In this document: piece after piece, positions 24,827 through 34,027 of the stretch
Layout of the letters: the number at the start of each line of letters is the position of its first letter
Numbering within the stretch: position 1 is the first letter of the stretch
NCBI GenBank assembly: GCA_002369155.1
Contig: DFEM01000125.1
Location: 1-45,641 of the forward strand
Reading direction: 5' to 3'
DNA length: 45,641 bases
Source: Lachnospiraceae bacterium UBA3802
Lineage (GTDB): Bacteria; Bacillota; Clostridia; Lachnospirales; Lachnospiraceae
Position numbers and translations under genes: made by a program
The notes under the pieces: generated by a model
The model's database searches: none
Told to the model about the DNA's origin: nothing
The model's input: only the letters and a program-made list of their open reading frames with translations

Positions 24827-27601
24827 TTATCTGTTATCCTCAAGTATTTTCCAGTTATTTTTATCTCTCATATCGCCTTCAACGGAAAGCCACAATCCAT
24901 CCATAAATACATTACCGCTGTTTATGATAATGTCGGGATTGTGAGCTCCGAGGATTTTCTGCGGTCCTTCTTTGGCATCGTTGTTTATCTCCTTGCCGGT
25001 AAACGGGTTTACGGGATTCTCGATAATACCGTCAAACGCATAAGTCGGCACATCCGCATTGGTCATAAACTCTTCGTTTACACTGAAACCGTGAGCATCA
25101 AAATCCTTCATCATCAAAAGCGGATAATAACTCTCGATATCAGTCTCGTAATCATCCGTGCCGTCAAGTGCAAACATGTCATTATGATAAAGCCACTTTC
25201 CGTGATCCGAAACGATTATGATCCTTGTATTGTCGTAAACGCCCTGTTCTTTGAGGTAATCAAGCCAGTATCCTATCTGAAGTATCGCACACATATTAAC
25301 CTGATAGCTTCCGATCTGGACATCATTTTCCATTTTAAGATTGACGCCGTCTACGGTATATCTGTCGGCATGTTCTCTCTCAAACTGTTCGTTGTCGACA
25401 TAGTACGATACTTCATACTCAGGTTCCTTGAAATAAATCGGCCAGTGAGTAAGTTCATTGTCTATCATTAAGAAATTGTTCGAAGCATCATCACTTATGC
25501 TTGTCATATCGGAAAGATTTACAAGAGTAAGATAATCTTCCATAACCTCTTCGTTGATACCCGTACATTTGTACAAACCGTCCTTGACGATGGCTGTGGA
25601 ATTTTTCATCTCATCAAGGAATCTCTTGTTTCCGATACTCTCATTGTATGTACCGTGATTGTAAAGATGTGCCTGAATAGCAAGCGGTGCAATTTTGGTT
25701 AACGAATAACAAAAGAAGTTTCTGAAATTTCGATCTGATACATTGACCTTTTGCGCATTCCAGTAATATCCCTTGGTGATAAAGCCTTTAATATCGGGAT
25801 GGTCTGCATAAATCGAAAGATCGGGAACCGTCGAGTATCCCGCATAAGGAGGATCACAGACGGTAACATTGTATCCGTTCTCGTCGAAAAGATAAGGCAT
25901 AACCCTTAACGCTTCATCGTTCTTTTTCTGCAGGGATTCCGTATCTCTTTTGTTTATCTCATCGGGAGTGTATTCATATCCGCCGAATATTGCCGGTGCA
26001 CCGTAGTTGGTGCAAAGTCCGTAAGAAATTGTATTGGGATAATATGTAAAGCCGTCGTACATTTCCTTAATTTCGGGCTTTTCGTTTACAAAATAAGGAA
26101 TGTATTCGTTTATGCCTCGGTCAAGCATAAAGACAATTACGTTTTTGCCGTTTTTTGAAAAATTAAAGGAAGGCTTGTCTGTATTGACGGAATCAATGAC
26201 TCCTTTGAGCCCTTTAATCTCTTTTTGAATCGCACTGCAGTTAATGACTGACATTCCGAGTATCGCAAGCGTACCGGCTATAATAAACACTCTTAATTTT
26301 TTTCCGAGAAGCAGTGTAATCGCAATGCCTGCAGCTGTTACCAAAGCTATCACCGCAAGATTTAATACTATGAGTTTTAAGGGTGATACATATTCTTCGG
26401 TATATGCGAGTGCACTGTTTAAAATCACGTTGTTTTTGCCAAAAAACATATAGTCCACGGTCGAAACAAAACAAAGCACGCACATTGCAACATTCAGTAT
26501 GCTCTTAATCTTTTTATCCAAAAGTCCGTAGAAAACTCCGAACCAGATTATGAAAAGACCGACGGCAAGACACGCCGCGCTTACCACAAACCAGAGCGGA
26601 TTCAAGAAATTGTAAATATCCACGAATTCCTGCGGTGAGGATTTGATAACCGCTGAGGGAATAAGTATTCCCGTTAAGATCGTCATGTATATTCCGCCGA
26701 GAATGAAAAGCTTTCCGTCGGTTTCTTTTATTTCTTTCTTCTCCTTCGTCTTTTCCTTTTTCTTTTTGGAAACGACAGAAAGAAGCATCGGAATGAAAGC
26801 AATAAATGCCAACAAAACGATTATCAAAAGAAATGATTTGCTTCCGGTTTTTTGCATTGCAAAAGGAAGAGAGCAAAGAAGCAATACTCCCACTGCGCAA
26901 AATGCAATATTAAGGATTTTTCTTGCTGTTGCGGATTTGTAATAAACCGTCTTAACCAGCGAAAAAAGGTTATTTAACGTCCAGTAAAATACGAGTCCCG
27001 AAGGGGATTTGTATAAGAAGAAAAAGAAAAATACCGCCATTGCATAAAGCTGAATCTTGTTTTTCAAAGGATATCCTTTGGTGAAAACAATACAGGATAT
27101 CAGATTCAGTGATGTCATTACAATCGGTAAAAGATTAACAGAAAAAGCACCGATTGTAATCAGGGCATCAGGTGCTCCGAGATTGGCAATCGGTCCGAAA
27201 GATACATTTTGAATTGCATCAAGATTGGATAAAAACTGATATGCGGCAATAAAGAAAGGAATCTCCAAAAGAAGCGAGACAGAACTTTTGAATACATCCG
27301 TGGGTTTGTATCCGTTCTGCCTGTAATATGTCTGCAGCATCATCATTCTTTCATCACCCTTAAAGGTCTTTCTGATGTGTGCAACGCCTCTTCTTAACTT
27401 GTTTTCAATATTTCTTTCTTCTTCCTGTACCGCATCCGCTCTGTTGTAAAGCGGGAGAACCAAAAGGTTCATTGAAAGGCTTAACGCGATGATTGATAAA
27501 CCCGGATTGTTAAGCCCTTTTTGCGCTACCGTGAATATGTATTCGAAAAAAATCTGAAGCGGTCTTATAAGGACCGTGTAAATCACTTGAAAAACACTCA
27601 T
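24827..27601 (-). CDS. YidC/Oxa1-like domain fused to LtaS/sulfatase-type domain (copy B)
   Basis: 924 residues, a paralogue of the gene at 20772 with the same domain order and nearly equal length; about 83 of the first 100 residues agree. It also has Asn45 in place of the YidC groove arginine, metal-binding Asp494 (IVFMLDRG), candidate nucleophile Thr531 (CTNYGAPAIFGG) and VSDHGKW (Asp799, His800). The catalytic side differs from copy A in segments 640-700 and around the DHG loop, suggesting different substrates or steps. It starts only 1 bp after the ctpA stop, so it belongs to the ftsEX-M23-ctpA transcript. Duplication followed by divergence is likely. Confidence 0.82.
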   Translation of the reverse strand: MSVFQVIYTVLIRPLQIFFEYIFTVAQKGLNNPGLSIIALSLSMNLLVLPLYNRADAVQEEERNIENKLRRGVAHIRKTFKGDERMMMLQTYYRQNGYKPTDVFKSSVSLLLEIPFFIAAYQFLSNLDAIQNVSFGPIANLGAPDALITIGAFSVNLLPIVMTSLNLISCIVFTKGYPLKNKIQLYAMAVFFFFFLYKSPSGLVFYWTLNNLFSLVKTVYYKSATARKILNIAFCAVGVLLLCSLPFAMQKTGSKSFLLIIVLLAFIAFIPMLLSVVSKKKKEKTKEKKEIKETDGKLFILGGIYMTILTGILIPSAVIKSSPQEFVDIYNFLNPLWFVVSAACLAVGLFIIWFGVFYGLLDKKIKSILNVAMCVLCFVSTVDYMFFGKNNVILNSALAYTEEYVSPLKLIVLNLAVIALVTAAGIAITLLLGKKLRVFIIAGTLAILGMSVINCSAIQKEIKGLKGVIDSVNTDKPSFNFSKNGKNVIVFMLDRGINEYIPYFVNEKPEIKEMYDGFTYYPNTISYGLCTNYGAPAIFGGYEYTPDEINKRDTESLQKKNDEALRVMPYLFDENGYNVTVCDPPYAGYSTVPDLSIYADHPDIKGFITKGYYWNAQKVNVSDRNFRNFFCYSLTKIAPLAIQAHLYNHGTYNESIGNKRFLDEMKNSTAIVKDGLYKCTGINEEVMEDYLTLVNLSDMTSISDDASNNFLMIDNELTHWPIYFKEPEYEVSYYVDNEQFEREHADRYTVDGVNLKMENDVQIGSYQVNMCAILQIGYWLDYLKEQGVYDNTRIIIVSDHGKWLYHNDMFALDGTDDYETDIESYYPLLMMKDFDAHGFSVNEEFMTNADVPTYAFDGIIENPVNPFTGKEINNDAKEGPQKILGAHNPDIIINSGNVFMDGLWLSVEGDMRDKNNWKILEDNR

Positions 27602-27602
27602 T

Positions 27603-28868
27603 TTAGTTTAATTTATCCTTTAAGTAATCTAACGCGTAATCCAACTGATTGTCTGTCTCGTCTTCAAGATATTTATCCGAATCAAACTTAACTTCTTCAT
27701 CGGGTTCAATACCGATTTTATGAATGTTGTTTCCGTTGGGTGTGTAATACTTGCTGGTCGTAATCTTAACTGCGGAACCGTCAGTCAACGGAAGAATGCT
27801 CTGTACGATACCCTTTCCGTAAGTCTTGGTTCCGATAAGTGTTCCGATACCGTAGTCTTTGATGGCACCCGCCATAATCTCTGATGCGGAAGCAGAACCT
27901 CCGTCGATTAAAACTACAAGAGGAACGTTAATTTCGTTATCGCCGTCACATGAATATTCATTACGCTGACCGTATTTGTCTTCGGTATAAACGATGAGTC
28001 CTTTGGGAAGAATCTCACGGCAGATATTAACCACAACGTCAAGATTTCCTCCGGGGTTGCCTCTTAAATCAATGATTAACCCCTTCATATCAGCATCCTT
28101 GGCCTGTTTGTATGCTTCTCTAAACTGATCTGTGGTTACGGAATCAAATTCCTTAATCTGAATGTACCAGATTCCGTCTTCTTTTTCACTAACTTCGATG
28201 GTGGGTGTATCTATTTTTCTTCTTTCCAGAGTAACGTCGTATTTTCCGTCTTCACCCTCCAAAGTGATAGTTACGGAAGTCCCTTCAGGTCCTCTGATTT
28301 TGCTTACAACTTCATCGAGAGTCTGACCGTAAACTTCCTCTCCTTCTACAGCCACTACATAATCGCCGGGTGCGATAAGACCGCATTCTTTTGCGGAACC
28401 GCCTTCGATGAAGCTTTCAATCTGAGGATATCCGACATCGTTATTCATCTTAAGATAAGCACCGATTCCTTCGTAATTGCCGTTCCAACTTGCCTGCATT
28501 TCTTCAAATTCTTCGGGGCTGTAATAAACGGTATAAGGATCGCCGACACCGCTCATAATGCCGTAATAAAGACCGTTTTCAAGATCTTCATCATCAACAT
28601 CCTCGTAATAATATGTATCGATGTATTTTTCCAGTACATCTATTTTTTCAAGAGTCTTTTCGTCAATAAAACTGCTCGTGGAAGCGAGTTTGCTTAATTT
28701 CTGACCGTTAAGTCCGATTACTCCGACAACAATCAAAACAACAAGCAGTACGGTTAAGACAGTACCGACGATTGAACCGCCGATAAATACGAGAATGTAT
28801 TTAATTACCGACCATGCACTTTTCTTTTTTACAGGTTTATTTTCTGTATTTGTATTAATATCGCTCAC
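27603..28868 (-). CDS. ctpA: S41-family carboxy-terminal processing protease
   Basis: 421 residues. One N-terminal membrane anchor (about 20-52), a PDZ domain (about 125-205, with GDYVVAVEGEEV), then the S41 core. The catalytic set is complete: Ser327 in GGSASASEI, Lys352 in TYGKGIVQ and Gln356. The protease acts outside the membrane and trims exported proteins. It lies between an M23 hydrolase gene and the YidC-sulfatase cassette, so it may process wall hydrolases or members of the cassette (inference). The spacing to the next gene is 1 bp. Confidence 0.95.
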   Translation of the reverse strand: MSDINTNTENKPVKKKSAWSVIKYILVFIGGSIVGTVLTVLLVVLIVVGVIGLNGQKLSKLASTSSFIDEKTLEKIDVLEKYIDTYYYEDVDDEDLENGLYYGIMSGVGDPYTVYYSPEEFEEMQASWNGNYEGIGAYLKMNNDVGYPQIESFIEGGSAKECGLIAPGDYVVAVEGEEVYGQTLDEVVSKIRGPEGTSVTITLEGEDGKYDVTLERRKIDTPTIEVSEKEDGIWYIQIKEFDSVTTDQFREAYKQAKDADMKGLIIDLRGNPGGNLDVVVNICREILPKGLIVYTEDKYGQRNEYSCDGDNEINVPLVVLIDGGSASASEIMAGAIKDYGIGTLIGTKTYGKGIVQSILPLTDGSAVKITTSKYYTPNGNNIHKIGIEPDEEVKFDSDKYLEDETDNQLDYALDYLKDKLN

Positions 28869-28920
28869 TTAAGCCTCCTTACGGCCGCCTTTGACAGTCG
28901 TACTAATAATTGATTACCCA

Positions 28921-30222
28921 TCAGGGTTTGGATATATAATTCCAGGGTGATACATATTCACCGTTTAATCTTACGCTAAAATGAAGATGGTTGCCCGTAC
29001 TTCTTCCGGTTGAACCGACAAGTGCGATAACATCTCCTCTTTTTACTTCCTGTCCCTGTGAAACAAGGAGTTTGGATGCATGCATGTATACGGTGTAAAG
29101 TCCGTCACCGTGATCTATCATTACATAGTTGCCCATGGCGCCCGTGTATGAAGCGGATACCACAGCACCGTCATAAGCCGCAAGAATATTCGATCCTGCG
29201 GGCGCAGCCAAATCAACTCCGTTATGGAACATGTTAACTTTTAAAGTCGGATGGTTTCTGTAACCGAATTCCGAAGAAACTCGTGTATATGAAGGGCAGG
29301 GCCAGCAAAAAGCACCGCCGTCGTAAACTCTTAAGTTTTGAAGTGCCTTCTTTTCTTCGGCAACAATTCTTTCAAGCTCGGAAATCGTAGCATTCTGCTC
29401 GGCGATTTCAGCTTCGTATTCTCTGATGGCTCTTTCCTTGTCGACGATTTCTTCTTCGACGGCCGCTATTTCAGCCTGCTTCTGACCGATAAGTTCTTCA
29501 ACGGCTTTCTGTTCATCCTCTGCTGCCTTTTTGGTCTCTTCAAGCAATGCTTCTTCGGCTTCGAGTTCTTCTTCGCAGACCTTTACGTATTCAACTGTTT
29601 CCGCATATTCCTTAAACATTCTGTCATCGTATTTGGACAAGTCCTCAACGTAATCCATCTGGTTTAAGAAATCGCCTAATCCCTTTGCATTAAGCAAAAG
29701 TTCAAGATAATAATTGTCACCCTGTTCGTAAACCGCCTGAACTCTCTTTTTCATGCACTCGTACTGATGATCCTTAATCTCGATTGCTTCTTTGAGTTCT
29801 TCTTTGGTTTTCTCTATTTCGGCATTCTTGTCTATAATATCCTGCTGCAATCCCTCTATCTTTTCTTCGATTGAAGCCACCTGAGCATCAAGTTCGGTAA
29901 CATACTGCGAAAGATTTGCTTTGCTCTGTTCAAGGGATTTCTTTATCTTTTCAACATTTGTTTTGCCTTTGGCGAGCGAATCCTTTTCGCTCTTGGCATT
30001 TTTGATTGCATTCTCTTTATCCTTAATGGACTGCTCGAGAGCGCTTGTGTCTTTTTTCTTTTCTTCTTCTTTTTCGGAATCTTTGGATTCTTCCGTAGTT
30101 TCGGTTTTATCCGTTCCGGTCGCAAAAGCAACGTTCGCAAAAGGATTTGAGAACGCTATCGCCGATACTGAAATCGTAATGATGATTAAGCTTAAAATTT
30201 TTCTGCCTCTGAAACGGATCAT
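28921..30222 (-). CDS. Coiled-coil M23 peptidase (EnvC/PcsB-like hydrolase or activator)
   Basis: 433 residues. A signal peptide (1-35, ending near ANVAFATG) is followed by a Lys/Glu-rich stretch, a long coiled coil (about 55-295) and a C-terminal LytM/M23 domain (about 310-430). The metal set looks intact: HNGVDLAAPAG, with the H-x(3)-D pattern, and NHLHFSVRLNGEYV. This is the design of FtsEX-regulated cell-separation hydrolases. ftsX ends 18 bp upstream, which supports activation by FtsEX. The intact HxH motif argues for an active hydrolase rather than a pure activator. Confidence 0.92.
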   Translation of the reverse strand: MIRFRGRKILSLIIITISVSAIAFSNPFANVAFATGTDKTETTEESKDSEKEEEKKKDTSALEQSIKDKENAIKNAKSEKDSLAKGKTNVEKIKKSLEQSKANLSQYVTELDAQVASIEEKIEGLQQDIIDKNAEIEKTKEELKEAIEIKDHQYECMKKRVQAVYEQGDNYYLELLLNAKGLGDFLNQMDYVEDLSKYDDRMFKEYAETVEYVKVCEEELEAEEALLEETKKAAEDEQKAVEELIGQKQAEIAAVEEEIVDKERAIREYEAEIAEQNATISELERIVAEEKKALQNLRVYDGGAFCWPCPSYTRVSSEFGYRNHPTLKVNMFHNGVDLAAPAGSNILAAYDGAVVSASYTGAMGNYVMIDHGDGLYTVYMHASKLLVSQGQEVKRGDVIALVGSTGRSTGNHLHFSVRLNGEYVSPWNYISKP

Positions 30223-30240
30223 TTTATTCTTCCCCGAATA

Positions 30241-31131
30241 TCAAACTCTTAAGTGCTTACGAACTGTAAAGAAGCTGCCCACAAAACCGATTCCCACACC
30301 TATGCAGAGTGAGAAAGGAATCAGATAAATAAATATATCCCAGGCGGGCACGAAAGTTAAAAACGAAAGGAATGCAAACTTCTCGCTGATAAAATCTGTA
30401 GCCAGTTCATAAAGGTAATACAAAAGTCCCATGGGAATTGCCGCACCTATCAAACCTATGAGCATGGCTTCAAAAACGAAGGGGGCTCTTACAAAAAAGT
30501 CCGTTGCACCGATGTATTTCATGATGGTAATTTCTTCCTTACGAACGGAAATGCCCATCGTAACTGTATTGTTGATAAGGAAAATACTTACCGCAAAAAG
30601 GATAACGATGATGCCGACGAAAACATATACAAGAACCATATTAATTCCGGATAATGTGTCTGCCGTGAAATCCGATTTGTTGATCTTTCTGATGCCTTCA
30701 ACGCCTTCAAGGTAATTAACAAGCTGGCTCTGCATGGTGACATCGCTTAAATAAATCTGATAGTTGGCACAGTTTTCAAGAGGGTTCTCTGTGAATCCCT
30801 GAGCGTATTCGCCAAGCTGCTCGGAGAATTTCTCCCATGCTTCTTCCGCCGTGATAAGTTCATATCTTGCGACTTCGGAACGACGGCCGATTATTTCGCC
30901 GATTTCCTCGATTCTCTCTTCGGATATTCCTTCATCGAAAAATACGGTTACGGATACATTCTGCTCGGCATTGCGAACGATGTTTGCCACGTTGAAAGCA
31001 ATCGCATAGAAAATTCCGAATACGAAAAGACATGCGGAAATCGTAGCTACCGTAGCCACCGTAAACCATTTGTTTTTAAATACACCGATAACGCCCTGTT
31101 CGATGGTATAAAAGAAAGTTCTAATCTTCAT
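30241..31131 (-). CDS. ftsX: Cell division protein FtsX
   Basis: 296 residues. The ATG at 31131 is chosen because it has a GGAGGT site and begins MKIRTFFYTIEQGVIGVFKN, the usual FtsX start; it overlaps ftsE by 11 bp. Four membrane spans (about 22-45, 168-195, 223-248, 265-290) enclose a large extracellular loop (about 50-165) that in FtsX binds the hydrolase partner. Together with FtsE it forms an ABC-type transducer that activates peptidoglycan hydrolases at the division site. The hydrolase gene follows directly. Confidence 0.96.
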   Translation of the reverse strand: MKIRTFFYTIEQGVIGVFKNKWFTVATVATISACLFVFGIFYAIAFNVANIVRNAEQNVSVTVFFDEGISEERIEEIGEIIGRRSEVARYELITAEEAWEKFSEQLGEYAQGFTENPLENCANYQIYLSDVTMQSQLVNYLEGVEGIRKINKSDFTADTLSGINMVLVYVFVGIIVILFAVSIFLINNTVTMGISVRKEEITIMKYIGATDFFVRAPFVFEAMLIGLIGAAIPMGLLYYLYELATDFISEKFAFLSFLTFVPAWDIFIYLIPFSLCIGVGIGFVGSFFTVRKHLRV

Positions 31132-31861
31132 CGAAATAACCTCCGTTCTCGGCATCGCTTACAATCATACCCTGCTTGATGGTAACAACACGTTTTTTCA
31201 TGTCATTGACAAGTTTGTCATTGTGAGTAACGACAACAACCGTGGTACCGTTCTCGTTAATAGTCTCAAGCAGTTTCATAATTTCGGCCGTATTGTATAA
31301 ATCGAGGTTACCTGTAGGCTCGTCTGCAAGAAGAAGCTTGGGCTGATTAACCAAAGCTCTTGCAAGAGCCACTCTTTGCTGCTCACCGCCGGCAAGCTGC
31401 TTGGGTTTTGCTTTATATTTTCCCGCAAGTCCCACGAGTGAGAGCATGCTGGGTACATTTCTTCTTATCTCACGCTCGGATTTCTGAGCTATTCTTTGAG
31501 CGAATGCAACGTTTTCATATACGTTTCTGTCTTTTAAAAGTCTGAAATCCTGGAATACAACACCGAGAGTTCTTCTGAATTTGGGGATCCTTCCGTGTTT
31601 GATCGTCATAAGGTTGAATCCGTTGACGAAAATATTGCCGCTGTCGGCTTTGAGTTCACGAAGCAAAAGCTTTATAAGCGTGGACTTTCCGGCGCCGGAG
31701 ACACCTACGATAAACACAAACTCTCCGTGTTTAACCTTCAAATTGATGTTGGAAAGAGCGGGTACACCGTCTGAGAATGTCTTGCTGACATCTTCAAGAT
31801 ATATGGCATAATCGGAAATATTGGAATCCGCTTCCCTTCTTTTTCTTTTGGTTTCTGCCAT
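31121..31861 (-). CDS. ftsE: Cell division ATP-binding protein FtsE
   Basis: 246 residues. Walker A GVSGAGKS (53-60), ABC signature LAGGEQQRVALARAL (about 156-170), Walker B LLLADEPTGNLD (about 177-188) and the H-loop VVVVTHND are all present. It has a basic N-terminal extension of about 17 residues not usual in FtsE. It overlaps ftsX and is preceded at 13 bp by a regulator gene, which may share its transcript. The AACAGGAGT stretch supplies the ribosome binding site. Confidence 0.96.
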   Translation of the reverse strand: MAETKRKRREADSNISDYAIYLEDVSKTFSDGVPALSNINLKVKHGEFVFIVGVSGAGKSTLIKLLLRELKADSGNIFVNGFNLMTIKHGRIPKFRRTLGVVFQDFRLLKDRNVYENVAFAQRIAQKSEREIRRNVPSMLSLVGLAGKYKAKPKQLAGGEQQRVALARALVNQPKLLLADEPTGNLDLYNTAEIMKLLETINENGTTVVVVTHNDKLVNDMKKRVVTIKQGMIVSDAENGGYFDED

Positions 31862-31874
31862 TGTTTACTCCTGT

Positions 31875-32963
31875 TTAATACTCAAGTGTTTCCATGTATT
31901 TCATGTATTTGACTACCATTAAAGCAATTCTGAACGTAATGGCATCCTCGAAGATTCTCAAATCCAGTCCGGTGTTTTTCTGAATCTTGTCAAGTCTGTA
32001 AACGAGGGTGTTTCTGTGAATGAAAAGCTGTCTGGATGTCTCGGAAACATTAAGACTGTTCTCGAAGAATTTCTTGATGGTGGTAATTGTCTCCTCATCA
32101 AATTCTTCGGGATTAACGTTATCGAAAATTTCTTTTATAAACATCTTGCAAAGAGGAATCGGCAACTGGTATATTAAACGTCCTATGCCGAGTTCGCTGT
32201 ATGCAATAACATTTCTTTCTTCATAGAAAATACCACCTACGTCAAGAGCCATCTTGGCCTCTTTGTAGGAACGGCTGACATCCTTGATTTCGTTAACGAG
32301 CGTACCATACGAAATTCTGATGTTTTTTGCATTTTCTTTGGCGAGAAGTTTGTGAAGTCCCGCTATTGCTCCGTCGATTTCTTTCTGAATATTTTCGCTT
32401 TGGATTTCTTTGATTACAACAACATTTTTTTCATCTACCGCGCTTACGAAATCATGTTTATCCGCAATCATTGCTTCCTTGACGATTGAAAGAATATCCA
32501 TGTCCTTGTTGGCGGTATTGTCAATAAGGATTACGACTCTGGATGCATCGAGGGGAATATGAAGTCTCTTTGCGTAACCGTAAATATCAACAAGAAGAAG
32601 GTTATCCAAAAGAAGGTTTTTGATGAAATTATCTTTATCAAATCTCTCTTTGTAAGCTACCGCAAGGCTCTGAATCTGAAAAGCCGCCATCTTGCCCACA
32701 AGATAGGAATTATCGCCGTTGCTTGCGCAAATTACAATATATTCGAGAGACTGTTCGTCATAAATCTTAAAATACTGACTGCTCTGAATTTCCTGGCTGT
32801 CAGCCGATGATTTGACGAATTCTCTTACCTGCGCCTGGAAATTGACATTGCCGCTCATTGTGGTAGCGATAGTCTTTCCCTCTGCATCGGTAACGCACAA
32901 ATCCACTCTGGAAATGCTCTTAATACCTTCTATTGACTGTTGCAAAATTTGGTTTGATACCAT
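31875..32963 (-). CDS. PucR/CdaR-type (carbohydrate-diacid regulator family) transcription factor
   Basis: 362 residues. The ATG at 32963 is supported by GGTGGAGG; the longer frame starts 10 codons earlier. The N-terminal ~130 residues match a sugar-diacid-recognition-type sensor domain; the central region (about 135-250) resembles a GGDEF-like PucR domain; the C-terminal helix-turn-helix (about 300-350) contains LNVSETSRQLFIHRNTLVYR, the PucR family signature. It is 13 bp upstream of ftsE. The ligand is unknown. This CdaR (diacid regulator) is unrelated to the c-di-AMP CdaR at 4935. A TATAAT lies at 33072-33077, with no good -35. Confidence 0.88.
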   Translation of the reverse strand: MVSNQILQQSIEGIKSISRVDLCVTDAEGKTIATTMSGNVNFQAQVREFVKSSADSQEIQSSQYFKIYDEQSLEYIVICASNGDNSYLVGKMAAFQIQSLAVAYKERFDKDNFIKNLLLDNLLLVDIYGYAKRLHIPLDASRVVILIDNTANKDMDILSIVKEAMIADKHDFVSAVDEKNVVVIKEIQSENIQKEIDGAIAGLHKLLAKENAKNIRISYGTLVNEIKDVSRSYKEAKMALDVGGIFYEERNVIAYSELGIGRLIYQLPIPLCKMFIKEIFDNVNPEEFDEETITTIKKFFENSLNVSETSRQLFIHRNTLVYRLDKIQKNTGLDLRIFEDAITFRIALMVVKYMKYMETLEY

Positions 32964-33132
32964 GTTTCCTCCACCCCTATGCAAAACTGACAACGGTAAA
33001 TAATGCGAGTTATTTACTTTTACTCACCTAATTTAACATTTTACTATATTTACCAAAAAATTGCTACAGTTATTATATATTTTGTACCTTTTTCATTTGT
33101 GATTTTTATGACAAACGTTTCTCCTTATAGTC

Positions 33133-33172
33133 AAAATGCACAAAAACCCGAAAATCGGATTCTTGTGCATTA
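33133..33172 (-). terminator. Hairpin terminator candidate after cvfB
   Basis: TGCACAA on one side (33161-33170 region) and its complement at 33136-33147 form a long stem with a few mismatches, closed around ATTTT. It starts at the stop codon. The T-run after it is short, so termination may be weak. Confidence 0.55.
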
Positions 33173-34015
33173 TTGTCTTCTTTCTCTGGCGTAAATTACT
33201 TTTTCGCCTATCTCTATTTCGCCGTTTTTCAAAAGATGGCCGACAGCCCTTTTGAACTGGTTTTTGCTCATATTGCATTCCCTTTTGATGGTCTCGGGAG
33301 ATGCTTTGTCGTTAAACGGAAGAACTCCGTCATACGAATTAATCAGATATTTTACATAATCGGCATCCTTGTCGATAGTCGCATAAGCTTTGTCTCTTAA
33401 CGCGAGATTAAGCCTGCCGTCATCCAGAACCGATGTGACTCTTGCCTCGAAAGTATCGAGTACCCTGATATCCTTGGTTATTTCCTTCGCGGGAATAAGT
33501 GCGGAGTATTTGTCGTCTACAGCGCAGAAAGCGCCGAATTTTTCGGATATCTCGTAAACCCTGGCATTTACCCAGTCATCCTTTTGGTAATCGCTTCCGG
33601 TAGCAAGATATTTGTATATTCTCATGGACGCACAAAGTCTTTCGGACTTATCCGTATATGCTCTGACCAAGACCTCATCCGAAGGATTAAGTTTGGTGGT
33701 CTGTTCTTTAAAGGGAAGAAATAAATCCTTCTCGAGGCCCCAGTCGAGAAACGCGCCTATTTTCGAAACGCCGACGACTTTTAACAATGCTATCTCACCC
33801 ACACAGATTTTGGGTGTTCTCCTTGTTGCTATAAGTCTGTCGGAGGAATCTTTGTACAAAAACAACTCAAGTGTATCCCCGAGCTTAAGGTCCGCGGGAA
33901 CTTCCTTTGCCGGAAGCAAAACCCTTTCTTCTTTTTGACCTTCCTCGGCGAAATATACACCGAATTCTACTTTTTTGACAGCCGTTAATACCTGTTTTCT
34001 GCCAATTTCAAACAT
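33170..34015 (-). CDS. cvfB: CvfB-like S1 RNA-binding protein
   Basis: 281 residues. Several S1-type OB folds are visible: about 5-60 (VEFGVYFAE), about 70-130 (GVSKIGAFLDWGLEKDLFLP) and about 150-210 (ISEKFGAFCAV). A winged-helix domain at the C-terminus (about 225-281) ends in KNGEIEIGEKVIYARERR. This is the plan of Staphylococcus CvfB, which binds RNA and affects virulence gene expression. The gene has a GGAGAAG site and is separated from the regulator downstream by a hairpin. Targets are unknown. Confidence 0.87.
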   Translation of the reverse strand: MFEIGRKQVLTAVKKVEFGVYFAEEGQKEERVLLPAKEVPADLKLGDTLELFLYKDSSDRLIATRRTPKICVGEIALLKVVGVSKIGAFLDWGLEKDLFLPFKEQTTKLNPSDEVLVRAYTDKSERLCASMRIYKYLATGSDYQKDDWVNARVYEISEKFGAFCAVDDKYSALIPAKEITKDIRVLDTFEARVTSVLDDGRLNLALRDKAYATIDKDADYVKYLINSYDGVLPFNDKASPETIKRECNMSKNQFKRAVGHLLKNGEIEIGEKVIYARERRQ

Positions 34016-34027
34016 GTCTTCTCCGTT

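Noticed and set aside
20772..27601. Two fusion genes as an assembly duplication or a frameshift join
   Set aside because: The copies differ throughout at protein level, each has its own start signals, and each is one intact frame; a true ancient duplication is the simpler reading.
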